Positions 1 through 10,768 of a DNA stretch of 64,000 nt are shown piece by piece (the stretch's first letter is position 1; every line of letters begins with the position of its first letter). The stretch is from the NCBI GenBank assembly GCA_023935145.1, contig CM043698.1, positions 87,051,501 to 87,115,500 of the forward strand. Reading direction: 5' to 3'. The notes under the pieces are model-generated. The model had not been told where the DNA came from. It saw only the letters and a program-made list of their open reading frames with translations, and ran no database searches. Both the position numbers and the translations under genes were made by a program. This DNA comes from Bretschneidera sinensis. Its lineage: Eukaryota; Streptophyta; Magnoliopsida; Brassicales; Akaniaceae.

Positions 1-546
1 TTGAATCCCTTTCTATTCTACTATCTCTCTTTCTAAACAACCAGCCCCTCTATATAATCTCTTTTGAGTTTAGTGTCTTTGCACTCTTACAATTGATCTC
101 ACTTTTTAATTACAAGTTATGTTATGACTTTTGAAGCTAGGTGACCCTTTATATAGTGCACCAACTTCTTGACCAATCTTAAGGGTCAATATCCACCCTT
201 AGATCTAGAAGACTAATCATCCATAGCCCTTGATCAATCCTTAGTGGTCCTATGTGTTTTAAACATGTCTCACGAACCACTTAAAAAGTTGAAACATGTG
301 TGCATCAGTGTGCCTGGCGCCACGGCCCAGAACAGGGAAGGCCGCGGCCCAGGGCAAAGCACACTTTCTCAAGCTTCTGGGCACCGCGGCCTGGGGGAGG
401 CTGAGCCGGGGCGCACACCTCCTCAAAGACTCATTCTTTGTTGGGAGCCATGGCCTGGGAAGGCTGTGCCACAGCACACTCTGGTGTTGAACATGCTGAT
501 TTTATTCTTCTACCTTCTTATTTAAACCTCAAACAAAATACCAACA
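1..546 (-). repeat. 3' LTR of copia-1, cut by window edge
   Basis: The reverse complement starts TGTTGGTATTTTG at 546 and matches the copia-2 LTR (13842 onward) up to about base 14390, so about 310 of ~859 bp lie outside the window. It contains the GC-rich block (about 310-440) and a TATA-like ctatataaag on the minus strand near 150-160. A purine-rich tract next to 547 serves as the polypurine tract. Confidence 0.88.
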
Positions 547-744
547 ATTTCTACCTTTGTCCAAACGTTTAAACCCAAACCCATTGTGCAAAGAACTCAG
601 TATCCAAACTCACCTTGAGTCATCATATCAACCGACTCCAATCCTAATAAGTCCAAGACAATGATTGAACTTGCTTAGAGGTAGAACTTTAATACGTAAA
701 TCCATAGGGTTTTCTTCCGTGGCCACCTTGTCCACATTGATGCA

Positions 745-3334
745 TCATTTCGTAACATTTTCCCGAATGAAATGGTACCGAGCATCCATGTGCTTTGTCC
801 TCTCATGGAACACTGGATTCTTGCATAAGTGCAATACACTTTGGCTATCCGAATACACCACAACCTGCTCCTCTAGTACCTTCAACTCTTCTAGAAACCC
901 TTTGCACCACATAGCCTCCTTGATGGCTTCTATAGCCGCTATGTACTCAGCCTCGGTTGTTGAGAGTGCTACCACCAGCCGCAACTGAGCCTTCCAACTT
1001 ACACAACATCCGTTTAAGTTGAAGAAGTAGGAGGTAATCGATCTCCTTTTATCCCGGTCTACTCCATAGTCCGAATCAGCATAACCCTCAAGGCAGATGG
1101 ACTTACCCCTATCCTTTTATCCCAAGCCAATGCTTCTTTCCGGGATTACTCATAAACCTACTAAGGACACTTATTGCATGAGCAATATTAGGTCTAGTGC
1201 TTACCATGGTGAACATTATAGAACCAACCGCACTAGAGTAGATGACTTTTTCCATTTCTTTCTTTTTCTCATTCGATCTTGGACATTGATCACTGGAGAA
1301 CTTGAAATGACTAGTAAGGGGAACCTTCACTGGTTTGCTATCTTCCATAGAGAACTTAGATATCATCTTCTCTATGTAGGAAGTTAGAGAGATCTTCAAT
1401 CTGTTTCTCTCCTTTTCCCGAATGATATATATCCCAAGGATCTTCTGTGCATGGCCAAGATCCTTCATCTCAAACTCCTCACTGAGTTGAGCCTTCAATT
1501 TTCTTATCCTTTCCATGCTGCTTCCAACTAGCAACATATCATCAACATAGATCAGGATGATCACCACTTCCTCCACCTTGTGCCCCTTGTAATACAAGCA
1601 TGAATCATAGTAACTCCTCATGAAACCCAGGCTAGTTACAAATGAATCGAACCTCTTATTCCATTGCCGAGGTGATTGCTTCAGGACATATAGAGATTTC
1701 TTAATTTGGCACACCAAATCTCTCTGCCTTCCTTCCTCATAAACTTCGGGTTACCTCATGTAAATGGTCTCATCAAGCTTTCCATGTAAAAATGATGTCT
1801 TCACATCCATTTGCTCGATTTCCCAATTGAATTGGATCACCAATGCTAACACTATCCTGATCGTCTTGTACTTCACAATCGGTGAGAATATTTCGGTGAA
1901 ATCTATGCCTTCCTTTTGTGTGAACCCCTTCGCCACAAGCCTAGCTTTATATCAGACTTCATCCCCTGCAGTGTTCCCTTCTTTGATCTTGTAGATCCAT
2001 CTACAATCCACAACTCTCTATTTTTCTGGTTTGGGCACCGATACCCAAGAATTGTTCTTCTTTAAAGAATCAATTTCTTCTTTCATAGCTAGTTGTTACT
2101 TTGACGAATCCTTACACTCCATGGCATCCATGTAAGTTTCTGGTTCAACCATCCCTCTTTCTGTCCAAGAAGCTGCTACATTAGCATCCACAAAACCATA
2201 TCTCAAAGGTAGTCTAACCACCCTCCTTTCCCGGTCTCTTGTGAGCTGGTAGTTATTCTGACTTGCTGCATCATCCCCTTCCAATTCAGTATCTTCTTGA
2301 GTTTCTTGAGCTTGGCCTTCATCAGTGGGCTCTACCTGGTCCGAACTCTTTTACCTTCCTTGCTCTACCTGAACTGAATTCTCCTTGATGCGATGCTCCA
2401 CAAATTCCAAACTGGTTTGCTCACTAGCCCCTACAGAGTTAGTTTTCTTCAAGTAGGGAAATAACAATTCATTAAAAATAACATCCCTACTTATTATTAG
2501 TTTCATTCCTTTTAGTTCTAAGGACCACAACCTATACCCCTTAACCCCATCACCATACCCTAGAAATACACATTTTCTACACCTTGGGTTAAGTTTATCA
2601 TCCTTTTGATGTGCATATGCAGCACACCCAAAAGTCCTAAGGTTTTTCAACTCAGGGGGTTTTCCACTCCGCATCTCCATAGGAGTCTTGAGCTCTAAGG
2701 CTTTAGAGGGTGATCTATTAACCAAGTATGTAGCTGTAGACACAGCTTCTCCCTAAAAATATTTTGGTAAACCGGACCCAATTAACATACACCTAACCTT
2801 TTCCATAAGGGTTCTATTCATCCTCTCAGTAACTCCATTTTGCTGGGGGATTTTCATAACCGTTCTATGCCTTAGAATGCCATTTAATTCACAAAATTTA
2901 TTAAAATCCTTATTAAAAAATTCTAAGCCATTATCGGTTCTTAACACCTTAACTACCCTGTCCATTGGAGTCTCCAACAACTTTTTCCACACCACAAATT
3001 TATTTAAAGCATCCGATTTATTTTAAGCAAATAAACCCAAACCACTCTTGAATAATCATCAATTAAAGACAAAAAGTAACGATTACCTCCCTTTGTTGGT
3101 GTCCTTGCTGGTCCCCAAGGATCCGCATAGATGTAGTCAAGAATTCTTTTAGACTTGTGCACTTCGGTGTTGAAGCTGACCCGATATTGCTTCCCAAGAA
3201 CACAACTCTCACAGAAATCCAGTTTCTCTACTTTGTCACCCCCAAGTAGACCATCCTTGCTGAGAACTTGCAGCCCCTTTTCGCTCATATGTCCCAAGCG
3301 ATTGTGCCAAAGTGTTGCCTTATCCATCTCAACA
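745..3334 (-). pseudogene. copia-1 pol remnant (integrase, reverse transcriptase, RNase H)
   Basis: The decayed pol of copia-1 is broken into several open pieces. 3327-3004 holds the HNRLGH...CESC integrase zinc-binding motif, intact here although both other copies have lost parts of it, and the start of the integrase core. 2995-2753 holds the RTDNG and GVTERMNRT core motifs. 2743-2351 is the integrase C-terminal part with FLGYGDGVKGYRLW. 1936-1751 is the start of RT (GFTQKEGIDF). 1717-1109 is the main RT body with YVDD at 1538-1549. 984-745 is RNase H with STTEAEY. Stops and frameshifts separate the pieces, so no functional polyprotein can be made. The RT (LKQSPRQWNKRFDSF) is of the Tork/Tnt1 type. 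Confidence 0.88.
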
Positions 3335-3654
3335 CCGTTTGTGGGTTCAATCTTCGATTGTGTTCTTGAGGTTTAGAAGAAGTTGGAAAGTATTTGTGAT
3401 GCTGCACAAATCTGGGATCATCTCCGCAAGATGGGTTCAAATTTCGTTGTTGAGAAGTTTGATGGAAAAAGGGATATTTTTCCTTGTGGAAGCAGAAGAT
3501 CAAGGTTGTTCTTATGCAACAGAAGGTGGACTTGGCTATTGGAGAAGATGACACTTTTCCAGCAAGTATCACGAAGAACCAGCGGATTGAGATGAAGAAG
3601 ATGGCATACAACACCATTTTCCTACATATGTCGGATAGTGTCACAAGGGAGTGT

Positions 3655-3659
3655 GGAGA
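3655..3659. repeat. target-site duplication of GAG-1 (left; right copy 9964-9968)
   Basis: GGAGA stands directly before TGATTACGCC at 3660 and again directly after the terminal TCA at 9963. Removing 3660-9968 restores the copia gag sequence seen uninterrupted at 40050 in copia-3, where GGAGA is present once. Confidence 0.9.
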
Positions 3660-5069
3660 TGATTACGCCCAAAGCATAATGAGGTAGTTGTAGCACGGCT
3701 TTGGGGTGTCGATTCCACAGGGAGACAAACTAACTACAAGAGAAAGTGCAAACCTTAAAACGAATGATAAAAGTTAAACGAGAAAATCTGAGTTTGAAGT
3801 AGTGTGAAATAATTGTGTAAATATAATAGAGAACAACAAGGGTCCAGGAATCCTCCCTAGGTTTGTTGCCTTATTCTATTCTTGATTCCGTTATTTTTAT
3901 CTTGATTGCAAGTTTCACATCCCAAACAAGCAATCGACAAATATTCAATTAAAACACATATATAAACCCTAATGTAATTGATATGAATTGCTATTTCAAA
4001 TTAAGCACAAATGACCTATCCTATAAGTTTATCAAGAAACGACAATATCTCTTTAATGACAATATCGCAGTAATGGACAAACCTAAAAGAGAAGTCTATC
4101 GGACTCAATCATATCCAAATATATTGACATAAGAAGAGCATGACTAGACTTATATCTAAGAGAAGCATGCAATCACCGGATTAAAAAAAAATCTTCTAAT
4201 TAGATTAAAGAATAAATCATAACAATGTTTAATGATAATAAATCCAAACTACAATGAATCAAGACTAGAAAATAAGAACAACTACACCTAGGGATTCATC
4301 CTTTCGCCTTGCTTGGAGATTAGTTGGCCATGGGGGAGAGTGTGGCAGCCTTCATGATGTTTTTCGCGGCCTCTGGCCTCTAATCGATGTTTCGGATAAT
4401 AATAATATCAAACCCTAAGTGGTCTATTTATAATACACAATGTCCAAGGGTGTTTTAGTGTTTAAAAAGTCATTAAAATCCTAATTAGGTCAAAGCTCAG
4501 AGAAGAAAAACGTGTGCGCGCTGCGGTGCTCCTTTATGGGCGCTGCGGTGCTGGCTGGTGGTTTAAGATGTGGAGGTTCTGGGCACCATGGTGCTGGCTG
4601 AGGAGCACCGCGGTGCTGGCTGGTGTTGTTATGGAGGCCTGACCTTAGTCTACTAAAACTACCATAACTTTCTCTAGGAAAATCATTTTGACGAGTAGTA
4701 AATTTTACAGAAAATAGACTTTCGGATCTTTCTAAGCATATATGACTCATCTCCTGGTTCTTCTTGCATCAATACAATTTAATTTTCAAAGATGATTGAT
4801 CTGTATGTGCAATTCTGGCAATTTAGTGAAACTCCTTTCCAGTGCTTGTGAACCTTCACTCCGGTGTTCATCGAGTCATTGTACTTCAAGCAATGATAGC
4901 TTTTCCATCTCTTTTGAACTTAAAGCACCTGAAAATGCATCGAAATAGATCAATGATCTAAGAATGACACTTTATAGTTGTTAAGGTATAAAAGTGCAAT
5001 TCAAACCTAGATCAACCCTAAAATGCTAACAATTAAGTACTGTAAAGATGCATTTTATGACTCTTATCA
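3660..5069 (-). repeat. 3' LTR of GAG-1 (1410 bp)
   Basis: The plus-strand copy begins TGATTACGCC and ends CTCTTATCA, matching the other LTR at 8551-9963. It holds a GC-rich block of short repeats built on gcaccgcggtgctgg (about 4510-4625) and a minus-strand TATA-like element near 4425-4440. Confidence 0.9.
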
Positions 5070-5084
5070 TAACCCCCAACTAGC
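5070..5084 (-). other. polypurine tract of GAG-1
   Basis: On the minus strand agttgggggtta abuts the 3' LTR at 5069. Two further copies of the same aagttgggggt motif lie inside the element at 5781-5793 and 6461-6474. Confidence 0.75.
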
Positions 5085-6740
5085 TTATTGTTAGTCCCTA
5101 GCAATTCAAGTGAAAACAAGAGATAAATTCTACGGTGGGAATCAAAACAAAGTAAAGCAATGTTAGTGTTAAACCAAGAGTAATTCACTTTTGTCTCAAA
5201 AATCACACATAACACACGACACATAGAATCATTAAATTTCACCCAAGTCCAAAAGTAATCTAAACATCAATCTTAAAATTGTTATCGACTCTTAACATCC
5301 ATCTTATCTCAATCCATTAATCTGAACACCTAGATGATTTTATGCACAACATTCGTGAATACAAGTCTTGGCCTCTAAAAATATAATAAATTGTGTGACA
5401 TCAATCACATAAACAAGCTCCATAGGCTTAATTTTCAAATCACTCTCCACTATTGTAGAAAAATCACACTACATTGGATCAATAGGTCTTTAATAAGCTT
5501 GTAATGTTAGGCTAAGGTGAAGGTTAAGATAGAACGTGAAGGATTTAACAAGTAAAAGAACTCAATCTCTTAGTTTTAAACACAACCACTTTAAGCACTA
5601 GATAACCTTACTTCAACACCTAACTCTTTCAAACATTTTCGTAAGAGCTTTTCTCTCAATAAGTCACCACTTTTCTTCTCTCTTCTTCTTTCTTTACCAT
5701 ATTTCATTCTTTTTATTTTGAATTTTTGGCATAAGATCATTTACCTCATTTTTCATTCTTTTCCTTTCTTTTCTTTTCCACAACCCCCAACTTATCTCTT
5801 TTAATGCAATTGGGTTGTGGTAGTAATATACTTTTGCATATTTCCATCCTTACTCCTCTTGAGTGTTTCCTCAACAAATTTGTATAACTAAGTTCTTTTA
5901 AAAGAAGGGTAAGGATAAAATATTTTTAGGCTCATAAGGGTAAGTAAATGAGTTTTCGAAAGAAACAAGACTCAAATTCTTTTTCAAGAAAAAGGCTCAA
6001 ACAGATGACTAGTGATAGATATAGCAAGGATAAGTTTGAAAGGCTCAAACGGTCCAAAAATGGCCTATATCATATCCTAAGTAATGTGCATTCTAGGAAT
6101 TCACCTCAAGTGATTATCAAATAAGTTCTAGAGCTTGTCGAGACCACAAAAGTATTCACAAAACAATCACACATAAAACTTCTCTAAATGCTTTAGACTA
6201 TTCATACAATCTTACCACAAACTAGAGTCTCAAACCAAATCAAGATGATACTTAAATTATTTTCAAACCGAAGCAAGATTTAACTACTTCTAAATGCTGT
6301 ATGCTATCTTAATTAAGCTCATATTATTGACATGTGAATTACATCCAAGGCTAACACAAAGCATGCTAAAAACAAACAAAAAGGGAGAACAACACCAAGC
6401 AGTTCAATGGAAAAAAAATGTATGGAAATAAAGAATATGGAAACAAAGAGATGTGTTTCCTCCACCCCCAACTTAAAAATTGCATTGACTTCAATGTAAA
6501 AGAAAGAGTAAAGAAAACTCCCCTTATAGCCAAAGGTGCACAGAAGCTGAAAATTGTGCTCCACCACTTGAACTGCTTCGTATATTTGTCCCTGAAAAAG
6601 AAATACTAAGTTAATACTGGAAAATAGAAGAAAAAAAAATGAACAATAAAAAAAAGAAATATGAAAATAATAAAAGTAAAAGGATAAGCTGTGGGGTGCC
6701 TCCCATGAGCGCTAAGTTTTACATCTTCAGCCAGACGCTT
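5085..6740 (-). other. GAG-1 post-gag non-coding region
   Basis: About 1.65 kb between gag and the polypurine tract, closely matching GAG-2 54778-56431. No pol motif is present. It contains a conserved gcgctcatgggaggcacc motif just after gag (about 6690-6715, minus), resembling a motif I recall downstream of coding regions in Athila-type elements, two internal purine tracts and one small hydrophobic reading frame (6319-6567). Confidence 0.6.
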
Positions 6741-8250
6741 TTATTCCCTCCTAAATAAACATAGGTTGAATGCACCAGTCACTGCTTCATTGCCAAATTT
6801 GGTGCTTGTATACTTTGGAGAGGCCTCAAGGATGTCATCAGTAACATCCACAAATTCTGGCTTGATATATGCTCATGTGAAGCCATGGGTGAGGGTGGAC
6901 TCTAATGGATTAAGGTGCTAGACCTTTTCTATGAATGAGTCAATCATGTATACTTGGTGGGTTTCATCCACATCTTTTGATTTTTTCGTTGTTGGGATGT
7001 GTAATAACTTACCACTTAGTGTCTTAATGGCATTCACCTCCTTTATATTCTGCTACGCTAGGTGTTGACCATGGGGTGTGGACTGAGCTTGAGAAGGGAA
7101 CTTACCTCGCTCAGTCACACTCAAGTAGCTCATCAACTTGGACACTTGGCTCTTTATCTCTTTGTTTTCTTCAACAGCCTGCATAATTAAAGATTCAAGT
7201 CTTTGATTAGTCTTACTCTGTGCCTCAATAAAAGCATGTAAAGTGTCTTCTAAAGTACTCCTGGAAGATACAGGTGCATGATATGGTTCAAGATATGATG
7301 CAGGGGGTTGTGCAAGCTGCTAAGGCATTACATTGTTTCTTATATATCCCTCTCATCTTAGCAAATGTGGGGCACTCTTGGGCGAGATAATCTACCCCGC
7401 CACACATAAAACATTGTTCAAAAGATTTTGCATGATTAGCTACTTGTGTTGGCTTAGAGCTTTTAATCTTTAACACCTCTAGTTCCTTAGTGAGTATCTC
7501 GACCTTGGTCTTAAGGTTATCCTTTTCCCTAAGATGGTAAATTCCACCACCATTCAGGTGCCCTATAGGTCGTGACCTGTTTGTGCTTTCAATAGCACTA
7601 GGTCTAGTCCAAGTGTGAGCTTTTTTAGGAAGCTCATTGAGGTACTCTATGGCCTCATCGGGATCTTTTTCTAAAAATTCACCATTACACATCATTTCTA
7701 CAAATTGACGCTCCCTATATGTAAGTCCCTCATAAAAATAGCTCACTAAGCACCAATTCTCATACCCATGGTGAGGGTACATACTCAACAACTCCTTAAA
7801 TCTCTCCTAAAACTGATATAAAGTCTCACTATCCTTTTGTGCAAAGGTGGAGATTTGCCTTTTTAAACCATTGGTCTTATGTTGGGGGAAGTATTTATTA
7901 AAAAAACTTCGAGTCATCTCAGTCCACGACCCAATAGATCGCGGTCTTAATGAGTATAGCCAACTCTTAGCTCTATCCTTCAAAGCGAAAGGAAAGAACT
8001 TAAGCCTCACAATGTCATCGGTTTCATCTTGACTATGAAAAGTCGCGACTACTTCCTCAAATTCTCTAATGTGCACATATGGGTTTTCATTGTCCAAGCC
8101 ATGAAACATAGGGAGTAATTGTATCATCCCTGCTTTAAAATCTAGTTGGCGAGTATTGGCTGGAAACATGATGCATGATGGTGTGGCTGTGCGTGTAGGG
8201 TTTAGGTAATCCTGAAGGGTCTTAGGAGGTTGATATTCATGTTCACTCAT
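6741..8250 (-). pseudogene. GAG-1 gag, Athila-like, one early TAG and an internal deletion
   Basis: The gag capsid gene of a non-autonomous LTR element. From ATG 8250 it reads the retrotransposon gag domain: an N-terminal RTATPSCIMFPA, the core FEEVVATFHSQDE and LKFFPFALKDRAKSWLYSL, then FAQKDSETLYQF. A TAG at 7804-7806 stands where GAG-2 has TGG (Trp); the same frame then continues through ERFKELL, FYEGLTYRERQFVEMM and a CCHC zinc knuckle (CFMCGGVDYLAQEC) to about 7290. Compared with GAG-2 about 90 bp are missing after the knuckle. The C-terminal tail, in another frame and with further stops, can be followed to TAA at 6741-6743 (NLCLFRRE). No protease follows. Confidence 0.82.
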
Positions 8251-8527
8251 TTCTTTGAGACTAGATGGATTGTCAAATAAAAGGATTTAGAAAAGAATTT
8301 AATTCTGACTCTAACACAGGCCTACAAGCAAATCTACCCAAAGTGTCTCTATATCGGGGCATACAAGATCACAAAATGATAAGATAAAATAAAATAAAAA
8401 ATTAGTACAGCAAGCTAAAAGAAAGAACGAAGTTACCGCCTTTACAAACTGCTGAAAAGAAAAACTATTTACAAATATTCTACTGTCTTGTCTCAAAGTT
8501 GACAATCTTCCTCAAGTTAAGCGTGTC

Positions 8528-8545
8528 TTCCCGACAACGGCGCCA
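8528..8545 (-). other. primer binding site of GAG-1 (tRNA-Asp type)
   Basis: On the minus strand TGGCGCCGTTGTCGGGAA starts a few bases after the 5' LTR. This is the TGGCGCCGTTG.CGGGGA type of site that Athila-type elements use, complementary to the tRNA-Asp 3' end. In GAG-2 the same site has decayed. Confidence 0.75.
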
Positions 8546-8550
8546 AAATT

Positions 8551-9963
8551 TGATTACGCCCAAAGAATAACACGGTAGTTGTAGCACGGCTTTGGGGTTT
8601 CGATTCCACAGGGAGATAAACTAACTACAAGAGAAAGTGCAAACCTTAAAATGAACGATAAAAGTTAAACGAGAAAATTTGAGTTTGAAGTAGTGTGAAA
8701 TAATTGTGTAAATATAATAGAGAACAATAAGGGTCCAGGAATCCTCCCTAGGTTCGTTGCCTTATTCTATTCTTGATTCAGTTGTTTTTATCTCGATTGC
8801 AAGTTTCACATCCCAAACAAGCAATCGGCAAATATTCAATTAAAGCACAAATATAAACCCTAATGTAATTGATATGAATTTCTCTTTCGAATTAAGCACA
8901 CATGACCTATCCTATAGGTTTATCAAGAAACGACAATATATCTTTAATGACAATATCGCAGTAATGGACAAACCTAAAAGAGAAGTCTACCGGACTCAAT
9001 CACATCCAAACAGATTGACATAAGAAGAGCATGACTAGACTTATATCTAAGAGAAGCATGCAATTATCGGATTAAGAGGAAATCTTCTAATTAGATTAAA
9101 GAATAAATCTTAACAATGTTTAATGATAATAAATCCAAACTACAATGAATCAAGACTAGAAAATAAGAACAACTACACCTAAGGATTCATCCCTTCGCCT
9201 TGCTTGGAGATTAGTTGGCCATGGGGGAGAGTGTGGCAGCCTTCATGATGTTTTCCCCGGCCATCGACCTTTAATCGATGTTTTGAATAATAATAATATC
9301 AATCCCTAAGTGGTCTATTTATAATACACAAGGTCCAAGGGTGTTTTAGGGTTTAAAAAGTCATCAAAATCCTAATTAGGTCAAATCTCGGAGACGAAAA
9401 AATGTGTGCGTGCTATGGTGCTCCTTTATGGGTGCTTCGGTGATGGCTGGTGGTTCAAGATGTGGAGGTTCTGGGCACCGCGGTGCTGGTTGAGGAGCAC
9501 CACGGTGCTGGCTGATGCTGTTCTAGAGGCCTGACCTTAGTCTACTAAAACTGCCATAACTTTCTCTAGGAAAATCATTTTGACGAGCCGTGAAATTCTC
9601 CAGAAAATAGACTTCCGGATATTTCTAAGCATATATGGCTCATCTCCTGGTTCTTCTTGCATCAATACAGTTTAATTTGCAAATATGATTGATCTGTACG
9701 GGAAATTCTGGCAATTTAGTGAAACTCATTTCCAAGTGCTTGTGAACCTTCATTCCGGTGTTCATTGAGTCATTGTACTTCAAGCAAGGATAGCTTTTCC
9801 ATCTCTTTTGAACTTAAAGTACCTGAAAATGCATTGAAATAGATCAACGATCCAAGAATGACACTTTAGAGTTGTTAAGGTATTAAAGTGCAATTCAAAC
9901 CTAGATTAACCCTAAAATGTTAACAATTAAGTACTGTAAAGATGCATTTTATGACTCTCATCA
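8551..9963 (-). repeat. 5' LTR of GAG-1 (1413 bp)
   Basis: It pairs with 3660-5069, is flanked inside by the primer site, and is therefore the 5' LTR on the minus strand. A TATA-like attataaatag on the minus strand at about 9315-9327 is the probable promoter. The GC-rich repeat block lies at about 9410-9525. Confidence 0.9.
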
Positions 9964-10768
9964 GGAGACTCAGAAGATCCTGCTGTCATATGGAAGAAAT
10001 TAAATGAGTTGTTTCTTACCAAAAATTTCCCTAACAAGATTTATCTTCTTAAAAGAATCTTTTGCTTTTAAAATGGATCCTAATAAAGAGTTGCAAGATA
10101 ATATTGATGTCTTTAATAAACTAGTTCAAGATTTGGCTAGTTGTAGTATTAAATTCCCGGATGAACAATTGACTGTTATGTTATTAAATTCTCTTCCTGA
10201 TTGTTTTGATAGTTTAATTAGTGCAATTGAATATGGAAGAGATACACTAACCAAAGAAATTGTGGTCAATGCTATAAGGGCTCATGATTTCAAAGCCAAG
10301 AGTAGGGAGGCATCAAGTAGGGAAGGGCTGTTCATAAGAGGAAGGCTGGTAACTCAGAATGGCAGTAGCATTCATAGCAACTACCGAGAGAAATCAAAGG
10401 GTAGAGGGCAAGGCCATGGGAGAGCACATTCCAAACCGAAGTTTGGAGAAAGGCAATGCTTCTACTGCGACAAGGAGGGTCATTTCAAGAAAGATTGCAA
10501 GAAGAAGTTGTGGGATGAGAGAGGGAGAAGCCATACCAACAATGGAAAGGTTTCGGTTGCCAAAGGAGAACAACAAGATGATGTTCTTGTTGTGTGCTCA
10601 AATGTGAGCAGGGGGCAAGGCAGCGAGAAGAGGATTCTAGATTCCGGGTGCACTTATCACATGTGCCCTCACAAGGAATGGTTCAAGAATTTCAAGGAGA
10701 TCAATGATGGAAGGGTTTTCTTGGGGAATGACAATTCTTGCCAAGTGAGGGGGATATGAGACATCCAG

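Larger units (their letters stand above)
1..3340 (-). mobile_element. copia-1: 5'-truncated Ty1/copia element, Tork/Tnt1-like
   Basis: Read on the minus strand this is the 3' two thirds of a Ty1/copia retrotransposon: integrase zinc-binding region, integrase core, reverse transcriptase, RNase H and part of the 3' LTR, in the copia order IN-RT-RH. It is nearly the mirror image of the matching part of copia-2. Homology begins inside the gag-pre-integrase region at about 3334, so leader, gag, protease and 5' LTR are missing. There it meets, head to head, the leader of copia-2 with about 10-15 unmatched bases between. The 3' LTR runs off the left edge, so its TSD cannot be seen. Confidence 0.9.
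3660..9963 (-). mobile_element. GAG-1: complete gag-only Athila-like LTR element (TR-GAG type)
   Basis: A complete 6.3-kb LTR element with TG...CA ends and a 5-bp TSD (GGAGA), inserted in copia-2 gag. In element order on the minus strand: 5' LTR 9963-8551, primer site 8545-8528, gag 8250-6741, about 1.65 kb of non-coding DNA, polypurine tract 5084-5070 and 3' LTR 5069-3660. No protease, RT, RNase H or integrase motif is present between the LTRs, and GAG-2 has the same layout, so absence of pol is a family property and not a private deletion. This fits the gag-only TR-GAG class of non-autonomous elements. The LTRs differ at about 11 of the first ~210 bp. Confidence 0.88.
3431..10759 (+). pseudogene. 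copia-2 gag and protease remnant, interrupted by GAG-1
   Basis: Gag packages element RNA into particles; the aspartic protease then cuts the polyprotein. The probable start is ATG 3431 (MGSNFVVEKFDG), in the same place as in copia-3. A frameshift after about 25 codons moves the frame to KVVLMQQKVDLAI and SDSVTREC, and the 6.3-kb GAG-1 insertion follows at 3660. After 9968 the reading continues through the conserved LLNSLP motif to an intact CCHC zinc knuckle (CFYCDKEGHFKKDC, about 10458-10498) and the protease active site DSG (10640-10648). An in-frame TGA at 10757-10759 ends this piece, and the same frame continues beyond it. Of the three copia copies only this one keeps both the knuckle and DSG. 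Confidence 0.85.

Noticed and set aside
244..525. Reading frames of 60-90 codons in the GC-rich part of copia LTRs (also 13863-14144 and 38566-38826)
   Set aside because: They lie wholly in LTR sequence, appear on both strands because GC-rich DNA has few stops, and are not conserved as protein between LTR copies.
6319..6567. Env-like gene in GAG-1
   Set aside because: Too short, no signal peptide plus ectodomain layout, and it overlaps purine-tract and non-coding sequence; kept only as a low-interest observation.
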